Shown: positions 28,442 to 37,427, counted from the first letter of the stretch. The stretch is DNA of 64,000 nucleotides from Corynebacterium fournieri (GCF_030408775.1 NZ_CP047210.1:1302001-1366000); one strand, 5' to 3'. Program-made: numbers and translations. Notes: generated by a model from the letters alone, not told the origin.

Positions 28442-30467
28442 TCGGTTGGTCGTTGCGCTTGGCGGTGACCCACTCGGTGATGATCTCCACTGCGTCGTCC
28501 ACCGGCACGCCGTTGATCTGGGAGCCGTCCAGGAAACGGAAGCTGACCGCGTTCGCCTCCACGTCTCGCTCGCCGGCGAGCAGCATGAACGGCACCTTGC
28601 CGGTGGTGTGGGTGCGGATCTTCTTCTGCATGCGGTCATCGGAGTGGTCGACCTCCGCGCGGATGCCGCGTTCGCGCAGTGCGCCGATAACACCGTCCAG
28701 GTGCTCGCCAAAGGCGTCGGCCACGGGGATGCCCACCACCTGGTGCGGCGCCAGCCACGCCGGGAATGCGCCGGCGTAGTGCTCGAGCAGCACGCCGAAG
28801 AAGCGTTCGATGGAGCCGAACAGAGCGCGGTGAATCATCACCGGGCGCTTCTTCGAACCGTCGGAGGAGGTGTAGGTCAGGTCAAAGCGCTCCGGCAGGT
28901 TGAAGTCGAGCTGTACGGTGGACATCTGCCAGGTGCGGCCGATGGCGTCGCGCGCCTGCACGGAAATCTTCGGGCCGTAGAAAGCTGCACCCGCCGGATC
29001 CGGCACCAGTTCCAGGCCGGACTTTTTGGCCACGGACTCCAGGATGCTGGTGGAGCGCTCCCAAATCTCGTCGTCGCCGATGTATTTGTTCGGGTCCTTG
29101 GTGGACAGCTCCAGGTAGAAGTCGTCCAGGCCGTAGTCCTGCAGCAGGGAGATGATGAACTCCAGCACGCTGGTCAGCTCTTCTTCCAGCTGCTCCTCGG
29201 TGCAGTAGATGTGGGCGTCGTCCTGCGTGAAGCCGCGGGCGCGGGTCAGGCCGTGGACCACACCGGACTTTTCGTAGCGGTAGACGGTGCCGAACTCAAA
29301 CAGGCGCAGCGGCAGCTCACGGTAGGAACGGCCGCGCGAATCGAAGATCAGGTTGTGCATCGGGCAGTTCATCGGCTTGGCGTAGTAGTCCACCGGCTGC
29401 TTCGTCACGTTGCCGTCCTCGTCGACCTCGCCGTCGAGCTTCATCGGCGGGAACATGCCGTCGGCGTACCAGTCCAGGTGGCCGGACTTCTTAAACAGGT
29501 CGCCCTTGGTCACGTGCGGGGTGTTGACGAAGGAGTAGCCGGCGGCGACGTGGCGCTCGCGGGAGTGCTGCTCCATGGTCATGCGCACGATGCCGCCGTC
29601 CGGGTGGAACACCGGCAGGCCGGAGCCGACCTCATCCGGGAAGGAGAACAGGTCCAGCTCGTTGCCCAGGCGGCGGTGGTCGCACTTTTCCGCCTCCTCG
29701 AGCATTGTCATGTATTCCTCGAGCTTGTCCTTGGATTCCCACGCGGTGCCGTAGACGCGCTGCAGGCCGGCGTTGTTCTGGTCGCCGCGCCAGTAGGCCG
29801 CGGACGAGCGCGTCAGTGCAAATGCCGGAATGTACTTGGTGGTGGGCACGTGCGGGCCGCGGCACAAGTCGTGCCACTCGACCTCGTTGGTGCGCGGGTT
29901 GACGTTGTCGTAGTGCGTCAGCTCGCCGGCGCCGACCTCGGTGGCCTCGTCGGAATCTGGGTCGACGTTGCCCTTGTCGTTGATCAGCTCAAGCTTGTAC
30001 GGCTCGTCCTTCAGGTCAGCGGCGGCCTCCTCCGCAGAGGCGTAGACGCCGCGGACGAACTTCTGGCCCTGCTTGATGATCTTCTTCATGCGCTTTTCCA
30101 GCGTCTTCAGATCCTCGGGCGTGAACGGCTCCGCCACGTCGAAGTCGTAGTAGAAACCGTCGTTGATGGCCGGGCCGATTCCTAGTTTGGTGCCGGGGAA
30201 CTCGGCCTGGACGGCCTGGGCGAGCACGTGGGCGCAGGAGTGGCGGATGACGGAGCGGCCCTGCTCGGTGTTCGCGGGCACCGGAATAAACGTCGCGGTC
30301 GTGTCGGGGACGTACGAGAGGTCTTTAAGGTCGCCCTGTTCATCCTGGACGCACACGATGGCGCCCTCCCCCTTATTGGGCAGGTTCAGCTCCCGCATGG
30401 CGGCGCCGACGGCGGTACCGGCGGGAACCTCGAACGGTGCGAACTCGACTGCTGCTTCGATGGACAT
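28413..30467 (-). CDS. thrS: Threonyl-tRNA synthetase
   Basis: Charges tRNA-Thr. The 684-residue chain has the N-terminal TGS domain, the editing domain with its HxxxH-type region ([13 protein letters not shown]) and Cys/His site ([10 protein letters not shown]), the class II core with zinc Cys in [10 protein letters not shown], motif 2 ([17 protein letters not shown]) and an anticodon-binding domain. No T-box-like leader is seen upstream. First gene of the thrS-HIT-pgsA-patA-pimA operon. Confidence 0.96.
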   Translation of the reverse strand: MSIEAAVEFAPFEVPAGTAVGAAMRELNLPNKGEGAIVCVQDEQGDLKDLSYVPDTTATFIPVPANTEQGRSVIRHSCAHVLAQAVQAEFPGTKLGIGPAINDGFYYDFDVAEPFTPEDLKTLEKRMKKIIKQGQKFVRGVYASAEEAAADLKDEPYKLELINDKGNVDPDSDEATEVGAGELTHYDNVNPRTNEVEWHDLCRGPHVPTTKYIPAFALTRSSAAYWRGDQNNAGLQRVYGTAWESKDKLEEYMTMLEEAEKCDHRRLGNELDLFSFPDEVGSGLPVFHPDGGIVRMTMEQHSRERHVAAGYSFVNTPHVTKGDLFKKSGHLDWYADGMFPPMKLDGEVDEDGNVTKQPVDYYAKPMNCPMHNLIFDSRGRSYRELPLRLFEFGTVYRYEKSGVVHGLTRARGFTQDDAHIYCTEEQLEEELTSVLEFIISLLQDYGLDDFYLELSTKDPNKYIGDDEIWERSTSILESVAKKSGLELVPDPAGAAFYGPKISVQARDAIGRTWQMSTVQLDFNLPERFDLTYTSSDGSKKRPVMIHRALFGSIERFFGVLLEHYAGAFPAWLAPHQVVGIPVADAFGEHLDGVIGALRERGIRAEVDHSDDRMQKKIRTHTTGKVPFMLLAGERDVEANAVSFRFLDGSQINGVPVDDAVEIITEWVTAKRNDQPNEATVATRN

Positions 30468-30576
30468 ATCTGTCGTGCGCTCCTTTGCGCTTCACTGGGA
30501 CACGGCATACCTGGACGCGACCCATCCTCTACGTTCTCTCCTGACGGCGCTCGGGGCGCGCCGGACGCCAGGGATT

Positions 30577-31806
30577 CTACCCCCGGCCACCCGAAAGTAC
30601 TGTCTCGCCCCAGTACGTGTCGCCGCGTGCGCTGCCTTGCGACGTCCCTTCGGGCGCCGCCGTGCCCGGCGGGATCCAATACACCGCGGAACCGATGTGG
30701 GTGGTCCACTCGTTGAGGCGGTCCACCTCCATGAGCCGTTGCAGCACCGGCGTGAACTGCACGTCCGGGTCTTTCTGATAGGCCAGGAAGATCAGCCCTG
30801 CGTTGGACAGCTCGCCCAGCGCCGGCGGCAGCGTGTAGCTGTAGGGTCGGCGCAAAAACCGCTGCTCCGGATGGTTTGCAGGCGGCATCGCGCGCGCCAT
30901 GTGGGAGTTTTTGTCGATGGCGGGAAGCCCGTACTCGTCCGTGGCTTCCATGTCCGGGGCATCGTATTCGTCGCCGCCGGTCAGCGGAGCACCGTCGTCA
31001 AGCTTGCGCCCGACTGCTACCTCGCGAGACGCGCGGTCGAGGCGCTCCCAGTTATCCAGGTCCATCGTGATGCGGCGCACCACGAGCGAGGACGATCCGT
31101 CGTCCGCGAACACCTGCTGCTGGAAGTCCTGGTCTGTTTGCGGGTTGACGGTGCCGTCTACTTGGCCGAACAGGTTGCGCGGTGTCTGGCCCTTCGGGAT
31201 GGACCCGTAGGCGTTGACAAAGCCCTGCTGCAACCAGGCGGTTTCCACGTAATCCATCCCGGCACGCGTCATGTGGCGCAACGCCCATGCGCACATCACT
31301 GGATCGTCCGAGCAGATTTGCAGCACCAGATCCGTCTGTCCCCACTGCGCTTGCAGCTGTTCGCGTGGCACGGTAGGGATGTCGTGCAACCAGTCCGGTT
31401 TCGCATCCGGGTTTGCGAGCTCGAAGATTCGCTGGCCGAACCCGCAGGTGATGGTGAGATTCGCCGGCCACTGAACCATCTCCGGTTCCAAGCTGGACAG
31501 CGGGTTTCGGCCTGCGGTGAGCTCGCGGGCGTCTTCGGTCCACAGCCGCATCAGCCTGGCGACGCCTGCCGCGTCCACCGCGTCTTTAAGGTTGAAACCG
31601 GCGAGGTTCAACGACGCCTGCGACGGGGTCTGAATGCCCGCCTGGTGTTCGCCGTCGAAGGCGACAGCCGCTTCTGTCAGCGGCTCGCTGTTCGGCTCCG
31701 AGTTGCTCGGAGGATCGTCGCAGGCAGCGAGCAGCATGCCTGACGACGCCACGCCGACCGTCCCGGCCGTCCCCTTCAAAAACCCCCGCCGGCTCACACC
31801 TGGCAT
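30577..31806 (-). CDS. Tat-exported DyP-type peroxidase lipoprotein (EfeB-like)
   Basis: A haem peroxidase of the dye-decolourising family, 409 residues. The N-terminus has the twin-arginine motif SRRGFLKG followed by a hydrophobic region ending in lipobox-like LLAAC, so it is probably exported folded and lipid-anchored. The DyP signature GxxDG is present as GQVDGTVNP (~residues 214-222) and the likely haem-ligand region follows. AAGGAGG lies 7 nt before the ATG. Third gene after copC and the PCuAC gene; EfeB homologues are more often found with iron genes. Physiological substrate unknown. Confidence 0.92.
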   Translation of the reverse strand: MPGVSRRGFLKGTAGTVGVASSGMLLAACDDPPSNSEPNSEPLTEAAVAFDGEHQAGIQTPSQASLNLAGFNLKDAVDAAGVARLMRLWTEDARELTAGRNPLSSLEPEMVQWPANLTITCGFGQRIFELANPDAKPDWLHDIPTVPREQLQAQWGQTDLVLQICSDDPVMCAWALRHMTRAGMDYVETAWLQQGFVNAYGSIPKGQTPRNLFGQVDGTVNPQTDQDFQQQVFADDGSSSLVVRRITMDLDNWERLDRASREVAVGRKLDDGAPLTGGDEYDAPDMEATDEYGLPAIDKNSHMARAMPPANHPEQRFLRRPYSYTLPPALGELSNAGLIFLAYQKDPDVQFTPVLQRLMEVDRLNEWTTHIGSAVYWIPPGTAAPEGTSQGSARGDTYWGETVLSGGRG

Positions 31807-31818
31807 GATGCGCCCTCC

Positions 31819-32445
31819 TTAGTGGCTGTGCTCAGCGTGCTCAGCGTGCCCAGAGTGCTCAGCATGGCCGCCCATGTCGTGTCCGGCTTGATCGCCATAG
31901 CTTTCATTGCCCGGCAGCATGGTGCGAACTGCGACGTCGGGGATGGTAACGGTGCTGCCGCCCTCGAGCAGCAGCGTGACGTCGATGGAGTCGCCCGCCT
32001 CGATCGCCGGGGCGTAGCCCATCACCATGAAGTGGTCGCCACCTGGGGCGAGCTCGTGCGTGCCGCCCGCGGGGACGTCGAAACCGCCTTCCTTTTCACG
32101 CATCTTGCCGTCGACCACCTCGTGAATCTGGTAGGTGGCATCACCAAGCGACGTAGTGAACCCAACCACAGTGATGTCCTTGTCCGTGGTGTTGCGCAGC
32201 GTGCCGAAGATCGAGGTCATGTCGCTGCCATCGGCTGCATCATTCGCCGCCTTCGCGCGAACAGCTCCCCGGTCGAGAGCGACATCACCGTCGGCGAAGT
32301 CGCCTGCCGGATCACTAGTGGCCACCTCGGACGTTGCCTCGTTGTATGACGACTGCTCCTGCGTCGCAGAATCACTCGCCTCGTCGCTGCATGCGGCGAG
32401 AACCATTGCGGAGGCTACGAGCCCGGAAATCAGAGTCTTTTTCAT
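31819..32445 (-). CDS. PCuAC-type copper chaperone lipoprotein with His-rich tail
   Basis: A 208-residue periplasmic-side copper(I) chaperone of the PCu(A)C family, whose known members help metallate the CuA or CuB sites of cytochrome oxidase. The signal peptide ends at lipobox VLAAC. The metal motif is represented by H in YQIHEVVDGKM, that downstream M, and DHFMVMG. The last ~20 residues are rich in His (GHAEHSGHAEHAEHSH), an extra metal-binding tail. The ribosome binding site AGGAG overlaps the copC stop. Confidence 0.92.
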   Translation of the reverse strand: MKKTLISGLVASAMVLAACSDEASDSATQEQSSYNEATSEVATSDPAGDFADGDVALDRGAVRAKAANDAADGSDMTSIFGTLRNTTDKDITVVGFTTSLGDATYQIHEVVDGKMREKEGGFDVPAGGTHELAPGGDHFMVMGYAPAIEAGDSIDVTLLLEGGSTVTIPDVAVRTMLPGNESYGDQAGHDMGGHAEHSGHAEHAEHSH

Positions 32446-32454
32446 CGCTGTCTC

Positions 32455-33075
32455 CTACTTCTCGTCGCGGCTGGTGTCCGGCTCGTTCTGCTTCGAACGC
32501 TTCATCAGTGCGCGCCCTGCCACGATGACGCCGAGGGCGACGACAAACGCGATCAGGAATGTCTTGAGCAAGCTAGAGCTATCGGTTTCGTTTTCAGAGG
32601 TTTTTTCGGCTTCCTCCGCTGCGCCCTTCTGCTCGCTCTTCTCCTGGCTCTTCTCCTGGGCAGTCGCCGCTTCGGACTCGCCTGCAGGATCAAACGTGAA
32701 CGAGGTCATGCCCTTCGTTGCGTGCCCGTCAGAGGACACGATCTGGTAGCCGACCTTGTAATCGCCCGCCTCCGGGGCGAGATCCGCCGGAAGGTCGAGG
32801 GTGACATTGCGGCCGTCAATTTCGGGCTCGCCCGAGTAAATCACGTCGGCAGAGCCGTCAGCTTCGCGCGAAATGGCCACGGTGCTGAAGCCGTCCTGGA
32901 CCTCACCGGAAAACTCGAGCAAGACAGTATCCGGAAACTGCGAGATCACTGCGCCGTCTTCAGGGTTTGAACCGATCACGGAATCGTGGGCGAGAGCCGG
33001 CGCTGCAGAAAGGACCGTCGTCGCCGCGATAGCGGCCACCACTCCCCCTCGTCGTGCGGTAGTCGCAATGTGCAT
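32455..33075 (-). CDS. CopC-domain copper-binding protein with C-terminal membrane anchor
   Basis: A 206-residue exported CopC/YcnJ-like protein. The signal peptide is predicted to end at PALA, leaving His as the first mature residue (HDSVIGSNP); in CopC proteins that N-terminal His is a Cu(II) ligand, with a later His here in SSDGHATKG. After the beta-barrel comes a Glu/Lys/Ser-rich linker and one membrane helix (TFLIAFVVALGVIVAGRAL). AAGGAG lies 5 nt before the ATG. First gene of the copper/DyP operon. Confidence 0.92.
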   Translation of the reverse strand: MHIATTARRGGVVAAIAATTVLSAAPALAHDSVIGSNPEDGAVISQFPDTVLLEFSGEVQDGFSTVAISREADGSADVIYSGEPEIDGRNVTLDLPADLAPEAGDYKVGYQIVSSDGHATKGMTSFTFDPAGESEAATAQEKSQEKSEQKGAAEEAEKTSENETDSSSLLKTFLIAFVVALGVIVAGRALMKRSKQNEPDTSRDEK

Positions 33076-33216
33076 GACATCTCCTTACAGGTAAAACCTT
33101 CGCGCCGATTGGCGCTTAGCTTCAGTAGTCGGATGCGACCAAACGTTAGTTCCCTGACCCCCGCTGCGAAAACATAAGAGCCGTCAGCCCCGCACCGCTA
33201 GTCGGGCCGCAAACGC

Positions 33217-33242
33217 AAAAAGCCGCCTGCTTGGAGGCGGCT
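33217..33242 (-). terminator. Terminator of the minus-strand tRNA-Val gene
   Basis: On the minus strand AGCCGCCT and AGGCGGCT arms close a 6-nt loop and run into TTTTT, 10 nt after the tRNA. Confidence 0.8.
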
Positions 33243-33252
33243 TCTGATTTTG

Positions 33253-33324
33253 TGGTCCTAGCTGGGATCGAACCAGCGACCTTTCCGGTGTGAACGGAAC
33301 GCTCTTCCACTGAGCCATAGGACC
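33253..33324 (-). tRNA. tRNA-Val (CAC)
   Basis: A 72-nt cloverleaf with acceptor stem GGTCCTA/TAGGACC, D arm GCTC/GAGC, anticodon stem TTCCG/CGGAA with loop TTCACAC, and T arm GCTGG-TTCGATC-CCAGC. The anticodon is CAC, reading GUG. No encoded CCA. It faces the opposite way from the tRNA array that follows. Confidence 0.95.
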
Positions 33325-33559
33325 GAACGAGTTGAAAGATTACACGCCGCACCCGAAAGTACCGAATCGGCAGGTCATGCGGGGTATCGCGGAGAGCCGA
33401 AGGTGAACGTCGCCAAGCAAGAGTCCCCGCGACAGGAATGACACCCGCGTAATTTCCAAAAACGCGCACAGAAACGGCTGTGACGTGCCGATTTGGAAGG
33501 GAGTGCGGAATGCGGATAAGGTTTGTTCTCGCACTCAGCACGAACAGTGCAGAGAGCAT

Positions 33560-33635
33560 GCGGATGTAGCGCAGTTGGTAGCGCATCACCTTGCCAAGGT
33601 GAGGGTCGCGAGTTCGAGTCTCGTCATCCGCTCCA
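33560..33635 (+). tRNA. tRNA-Gly (GCC), copy 1
   Basis: Acceptor GCGGATG/CATCCGC, anticodon stem TCACC/GGTGA, loop TTGCCAA with anticodon GCC, T arm GCGAG-TTCGAGT-CTCGT (one G-T pair). CCA is encoded. The sequence is identical to the copies at 33760 and 34081. Confidence 0.97.
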
Positions 33636-33653
33636 GTTCCCAAGGGAACTTGA

Positions 33654-33725
33654 GCGCGATTAGCTCAGCGGTAGAGCACTACCTCGACACGGTAGGGGTC
33701 ACTGGTTCGATCCCAGTATCGCGCA
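33654..33725 (+). tRNA. tRNA-Val (GAC), copy 1
   Basis: Acceptor GCGCGAT/ATCGCGC, anticodon stem CTACC/GGTAG, loop TCGACAC with anticodon GAC, T arm ACTGG-TTCGATC-CCAGT. No encoded CCA. Identical to the copy at 33966. Confidence 0.96.
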
Positions 33726-33759
33726 CAGAGGGTTTACCCCTCGCAAATTGAATAACAAT

Positions 33760-33835
33760 GCGGATGTAGCGCAGTTGGTAGCGCATCACCTTGCCAAGGT
33801 GAGGGTCGCGAGTTCGAGTCTCGTCATCCGCTCCA
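33760..33835 (+). tRNA. tRNA-Gly (GCC), copy 2
   Basis: Same sequence as copy 1, including encoded CCA. Confidence 0.97.
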
Positions 33836-33876
33836 AGTACTTCGGGGTACACCGAATACTTCGGAGGTAACTCCAC

Positions 33877-33950
33877 GGTGGATTGGTCGAGTGGTTAGGC
33901 AACGGTCTGCAAAACCGTGTACACGGGTTCGATTCCCGTATCCACCTCCA
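33877..33950 (+). tRNA. tRNA-Cys (GCA)
   Basis: Acceptor GGTGGAT/ATCCACC, anticodon stem ACGGT/ACCGT, loop CTGCAAA with anticodon GCA, T arm CGGGTTCGATTCCCG. The discriminator base is T, as required for cysteine tRNAs, and CCA is encoded. Confidence 0.96.
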
Positions 33951-33965
33951 AACTTAACTAGCCTC

Positions 33966-34037
33966 GCGCGATTAGCTCAGCGGTAGAGCACTACCTCGAC
34001 ACGGTAGGGGTCACTGGTTCGATCCCAGTATCGCGCA
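33966..34037 (+). tRNA. tRNA-Val (GAC), copy 2
   Basis: Same 72-nt sequence as copy 1, no encoded CCA. Confidence 0.96.
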
Positions 34038-34080
34038 CTGGAATCCTTGCTGGATTCCTATGCAGACGAACGTTTGCATT

Positions 34081-34156
34081 GCGGATGTAGCGCAGTTGGT
34101 AGCGCATCACCTTGCCAAGGTGAGGGTCGCGAGTTCGAGTCTCGTCATCCGCTCCA
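34081..34156 (+). tRNA. tRNA-Gly (GCC), copy 3
   Basis: Third identical copy, with encoded CCA. A GC-rich hairpin begins 2 nt after it. Confidence 0.97.
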
Positions 34157-34158
34157 CT

Positions 34159-34188
34159 CCCCGGCCCAGGTTCTGCCTGGAGCCGGGG
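34159..34188 (+). terminator. Terminator-like hairpin closing the tRNA array
   Basis: CCCCGGCCCAGG pairs with CCTGGAGCCGGGG (one bulged base) around a 5-nt loop; the following TTACTCTTTT is T-rich. It ends 14 nt before the next gene's ATG and overlaps that gene's promoter region. Confidence 0.65.
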
Positions 34189-34189
34189 T

Positions 34190-34195
34190 TACTCT
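34190..34195 (+). promoter_or_regulatory. Candidate -10 box, leaderless start of the RibD-like gene
   Basis: TACTCT is followed by TTTGCGC (7 nt) and the ATG at 34203. There is no ribosome binding site, and the tRNA terminator lies immediately upstream, so the gene needs its own promoter here. Confidence 0.45.
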
Positions 34196-34202
34196 TTTGC
34201 GC

Positions 34203-34898
34203 ATGACTACTTGTGCAAGCGATTTGATCGGTCCCGTCCTCGACAGCGCAGAGTGCGAAACCCGAGCCGCGATGGTGATGACTATCTTCGGCGCCTTCGG
34301 ACGCAGAGGCACTTCCGCGGTGCTGGGAAACGACCTCGACTCGCAGCTCCTCCACGCTTTGCGCTCGTGGGCCGACGTGGTGCTCGTTTCCGCCGGCACT
34401 GTCACGGCGGAGGCCTACGGTCCTGCAGACACGCCCATCGCCATCCTCTCCCGTTCCCTCAACATCAAGCCCAATGCCGGAGTGTTCAAGGGACGCGACG
34501 CCATCATCGTCTGCCCGGAAGATTCACTGCTCGACGTCACGCTCAACAACAAACGCGCCGCGTTAGAACGGGCGGGCGCTCGATTTGTGGCCGCTGGCGA
34601 AGGCACCGCAGCTGAGATTGTGGAGGCGTTGCACCGGGAGGGATTCAAGCGCATTGCCTGCGAGGGCGGCCCCAGCGTGTACGCCGACATGATCGCAGAC
34701 AACCAGATCGATGTCCTGCACATCACCCTCGATCCCACCGTGAGCGACGCCGACGGCCCATGGGGCATGGACAACCTGGCCCAGCAGCCACCGTTTGAAG
34801 ATCGCTACACGCTGGAGGCCACGCATGCTTCCGACCTCGAGGCAGACTCAGGCGATTCTGTGTTGTTCCTGCGATACCGGAGCGTGCGCGAAAGGTAA
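34203..34898 (+). CDS. RibD C-terminal-type (dihydrofolate-reductase-fold) reductase
   Basis: A 231-residue protein with the RibD C-terminal/DHFR-like fold (SADVVLVSAGTVTAEAYG-type region near residue 60; EGGPSVYADM near 160). It lacks the RibD deaminase domain. The M. tuberculosis homologue next to aftC, Rv2671, can act as a substitute dihydrofolate reductase when overexpressed. The real substrate, a pterin or a riboflavin intermediate, is open. It is the first gene after the tRNA array and probably leaderless. Confidence 0.85.
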   Translation: MTTCASDLIGPVLDSAECETRAAMVMTIFGAFGRRGTSAVLGNDLDSQLLHALRSWADVVLVSAGTVTAEAYGPADTPIAILSRSLNIKPNAGVFKGRDAIIVCPEDSLLDVTLNNKRAALERAGARFVAAGEGTAAEIVEALHREGFKRIACEGGPSVYADMIADNQIDVLHITLDPTVSDADGPWGMDNLAQQPPFEDRYTLEATHASDLEADSGDSVLFLRYRSVRER

Positions 34899-34913
34899 GC
34901 ACATCCCGCCAGG

Positions 34914-34919
34914 TACGGT
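34914..34919 (+). promoter_or_regulatory. Candidate -10 box, leaderless start of aftC
   Basis: TACGGT is followed by TAGGCGC (7 nt) and the GTG at 34927. No ribosome binding site. Confidence 0.4.
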
Positions 34920-34926
34920 TAGGCGC

Positions 34927-36168
34927 GTGATTGCTTCCCCACCGACGCATACAAGGCCGCTGAGTAGCAGTACCGCTAACCAGCAGGACCCATCTGCGGT
35001 GCCGACTGCCTCTTTCGCGCCTGCCGTGACCGCAGCTGTTTGGCCGATCGCGGTGCTGCTCGTCCTACACCGTTTGCTCATTTTGGCGCGGGATGGCTCG
35101 GTCACAGACGACTTCACCACGGTGTGGTCGGCGGCGCGCCGCTTTGTGGAGCGGGTCCCCGTCTACAACGAGGTCTACAGCCACGTCGACCCGCACTACC
35201 TGTACAACCCTGGCGCGACGCTGCTGTTATCGCCACTGGGGTTGTTCTCGGACATGGCGACGGCGCGCCCCGTGTTCATCGCCCTAAACGCGGCTTGCAT
35301 CATCGCGGCGCTGGCCTGGCTGACGCGCCTGTGGGGCCGCCCGCTGTCCGGACCGACTCTGCCGGTCGCCATCGCCCTGGCGTTTTGCACGGAGGCTGTG
35401 ACCAACACGTTGGTCTTTTCCAACATCAACGGCGTGCTTCTGCTCGCGTTGGTTACCTTTATTGCACTGCTTGGTTCTCGACGCGACATCGCTGCAGGTG
35501 TGGTGCTTGGGGTGGCTATTTTGGTCAAGCCCATGTTCGCCCCGCTGGTGATCCTTCCGTTGCTGCAGTTGCGCTGGCGCCCTCTGATTGGAGCAGTCGC
35601 CGTGCCGGTGCTGATGAACCTCATCGCTTGGCCGTTGACCCCGGGCGCACGCGACTACCTCGATGTAGTGGTGCCGTACCTGCGCACCACCCGTGACTAC
35701 GCCAACTCCTCCCTGTCTGGCTGCGCCGTCTACTTCGGCATGCCCGCCTGGGCGCACATCGTGCTGTTCGCCTTGTTGGCCGCGGCGGTTGCCGCCGCTG
35801 TATTAGGTCTGGCCAGAGTCCGGCAGACCGAGGAGCTGCTGTACCTGTCTGTGGGTTCGGGAGTGCTGCTGGCAGGGGTTTGCCTGCTGTCCTCGCTAGG
35901 CCAGGCCTACTACTCCATGACGTTGTTTCCCGCGCTGTTTTCCGTTTTCCATCCCGCGAGCCCACTGCGCAGTTGGCCTGCGTGGCTGGGTGCCGCGCTC
36001 TGCCTTTCCCCGTTGAGCTGGACCAGCTCCGCGCATCCGCTGGAGGGCGCCTGGCTAAATACGTTCCTGCCCACTGCCGGGTGGGCGATATTTATTGTTG
36101 CGTGCGCAGGCTGGGTATTGTCGGGGCTATCCTTGCGGACACCTTCGACGGAAAGGACTGTGCGATGA
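34927..36168 (+). CDS. aftC: GT87 arabinofuranosyltransferase AftC
   Basis: Polytopic membrane GT-C transferase of family GT87, 413 residues with about ten membrane helices. AftC adds alpha-1,3 arabinofuranose branches to arabinogalactan from decaprenyl-phosphoryl arabinose. An Asp-containing loop after the first helix (VTDDFTTVWSAARRF) is the likely active-site region. Identification rests on family plus gene order: AftC is Rv2673 in M. tuberculosis, next to msrB (Rv2674) and near hemQ (Rv2676c). GTG start, probably leaderless. The stop overlaps the msrB ATG. Confidence 0.83.
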   Translation: MIASPPTHTRPLSSSTANQQDPSAVPTASFAPAVTAAVWPIAVLLVLHRLLILARDGSVTDDFTTVWSAARRFVERVPVYNEVYSHVDPHYLYNPGATLLLSPLGLFSDMATARPVFIALNAACIIAALAWLTRLWGRPLSGPTLPVAIALAFCTEAVTNTLVFSNINGVLLLALVTFIALLGSRRDIAAGVVLGVAILVKPMFAPLVILPLLQLRWRPLIGAVAVPVLMNLIAWPLTPGARDYLDVVVPYLRTTRDYANSSLSGCAVYFGMPAWAHIVLFALLAAAVAAAVLGLARVRQTEELLYLSVGSGVLLAGVCLLSSLGQAYYSMTLFPALFSVFHPASPLRSWPAWLGAALCLSPLSWTSSAHPLEGAWLNTFLPTAGWAIFIVACAGWVLSGLSLRTPSTERTVR

Positions 36169-36578
36169 GCGAGCAGACACCGAATTACTTGGACTTCACG
36201 GACGCACAGTGGCGCGAGAAGCTCTCTCCTGAGGAGTTCCATGTCTTGCGCGAGGCTGGCACTGAGCCTCCGGGGGTCGGCGAGTACACCAACACCACCA
36301 CCGAGGGTGTGTACCGCTGCCGTGCGTGCGGGGCGGAGCTGTTCCGCTCCTCGGAGAAGTTCGACGCTCACTGCGGCTGGCCGTCATTTTTTACCCCGCT
36401 TGCGGGCGATGCCGTCATCGAGCGCGAGGACACCTCGCTGGGCATGGTGCGCACTGAGGTGCTGTGCGCCAACTGCGGCTCGCACCTGGGCCACGTGTTC
36501 GCCGGCGAGGGCTTCGACACCCCCACCGACCTGCGCTACTGCATCAACTCCATATCGCTGACGCTCGACGAAGCGTAG
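36165..36578 (+). CDS. msrB: Peptide-methionine (R)-S-oxide reductase
   Basis: Repairs oxidised methionine in proteins; 137 residues, cytosolic. Two zinc CxxC pairs are present (CRAC ~52-55 and CANC ~101-104), and the catalytic Cys is in RYCINS near residue 124. The hallmark GWPSFF is also present. The ATG overlaps the aftC TGA (ATGA), so translation is coupled. Confidence 0.97.
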   Translation: MSEQTPNYLDFTDAQWREKLSPEEFHVLREAGTEPPGVGEYTNTTTEGVYRCRACGAELFRSSEKFDAHCGWPSFFTPLAGDAVIEREDTSLGMVRTEVLCANCGSHLGHVFAGEGFDTPTDLRYCINSISLTLDEA

Positions 36579-36600
36579 AGCAGGAGCTTGACCGCTCCAC

Positions 36601-37302
36601 CTACGGCAGCATCTCGATAATCTCGGCGATGTCGCCCACGCGGCGGCCCGTCTGGAACGGGATCTCCTCGCGCACGTGCAGGCGTGCCTCGGTGTAGCGC
36701 ATCGTCTTCATCAGCGCTTCGATGCGCTCCAGCGTGGGCGCCTCGAACGCCAGCATCCACTCGTAATCGCCCAAGGTGAACGCCTCGACGGTATTCGCCC
36801 GCACGTCGGCGAAGTCGCGTGCTGCCATGCCGTGCTCGGCGAGGATGCGGCGCCGCTCCTGCGGATCCATCACGTACCAGTCGTAAGAACGGACAAAGGG
36901 GTACACCGTGATCCAATCGCCCGGCTCTTCACCCATGATGAAGCTGGGCAGGTGGGATTTGTTGAATTCCGCAGGGCGGTGCAAGCCGTTGCCGATCCAG
37001 CTGACCTCCACACGCTGCCCGAAAGACGTCTCGCGGCGGAAATCGGCCAACGCCTTTTGCAGGTGCTCGAACTCCTCGGCGTGCCACCAGATCATGAAGT
37101 CCGCATCAGCCCGGATTCCGGTGTTGTCGTAGATGCCGCGGACAGTGACGAGGCCCTGCTCTTCCAATCCAGCGAAAAATGCGCGAGCTTCGTCGATAAG
37201 CTCCGCTCGCTCATTGCCCAGCGCACCAGGGATGGCGCGGAAGACCGCGAACTGGAGGAAGCGCTGCGTAGCGTTGAGTTTGTCAAAGTCGAGCTTTGCC
37301 AT
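36601..37302 (-). CDS. hemQ: Coproheme decarboxylase (HemQ/ChdC)
   Basis: Last step of the coproporphyrin-dependent haem pathway: decarboxylates coproheme to haem b using peroxide. The 233-residue protein is of the chlorite-dismutase family. H117 (KSHLPS) and Y134 (TVYPF) align, one number off, with the H118 and Y135 known in C. diphtheriae ChdC. An AAAGGGG ribosome binding site precedes the ATG. It is convergent with msrB. Confidence 0.96.
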   Translation of the reverse strand: MAKLDFDKLNATQRFLQFAVFRAIPGALGNERAELIDEARAFFAGLEEQGLVTVRGIYDNTGIRADADFMIWWHAEEFEHLQKALADFRRETSFGQRVEVSWIGNGLHRPAEFNKSHLPSFIMGEEPGDWITVYPFVRSYDWYVMDPQERRRILAEHGMAARDFADVRANTVEAFTLGDYEWMLAFEAPTLERIEALMKTMRYTEARLHVREEIPFQTGRRVGDIAEIIEMLP

Positions 37303-37414
37303 GGATTTTGCCCCTTTCCTGCCACACGGCAGATCAAACGAAAGTCGTATGAGATTCTACGCCGTCGCTTCTCGGACTCACGGCGCGCCTCCCCCACCAC
37401 CGCCGGTTGCTGGA

Positions 37415-37420
37415 TACGTT
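37415..37420 (+). promoter_or_regulatory. Candidate -10 box, leaderless start of the DUF3000 gene
   Basis: TACGTT is followed by TGACCCT (7 nt) and the GTG at 37428, which is itself followed directly by ATG. No ribosome binding site. Confidence 0.4.
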
Positions 37421-37427
37421 TGACCCT

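Noticed and set aside
27818-28711. A longer HIT protein starting at 28711
   Set aside because: The extension is an Arg/Ser/Pro-rich shadow of thrS; the HIT family N-terminus starts close to the thrS stop.
30468-30576. T-box or other leader regulating thrS
   Set aside because: The upstream gap is only 109 nt and shows no T-box core sequence or specifier stem.
33560-34156. Repeats of 70-76 bp suggesting an array or mobile element
   Set aside because: They fold as complete tRNA genes with proper anticodons; the repetition is gene duplication.
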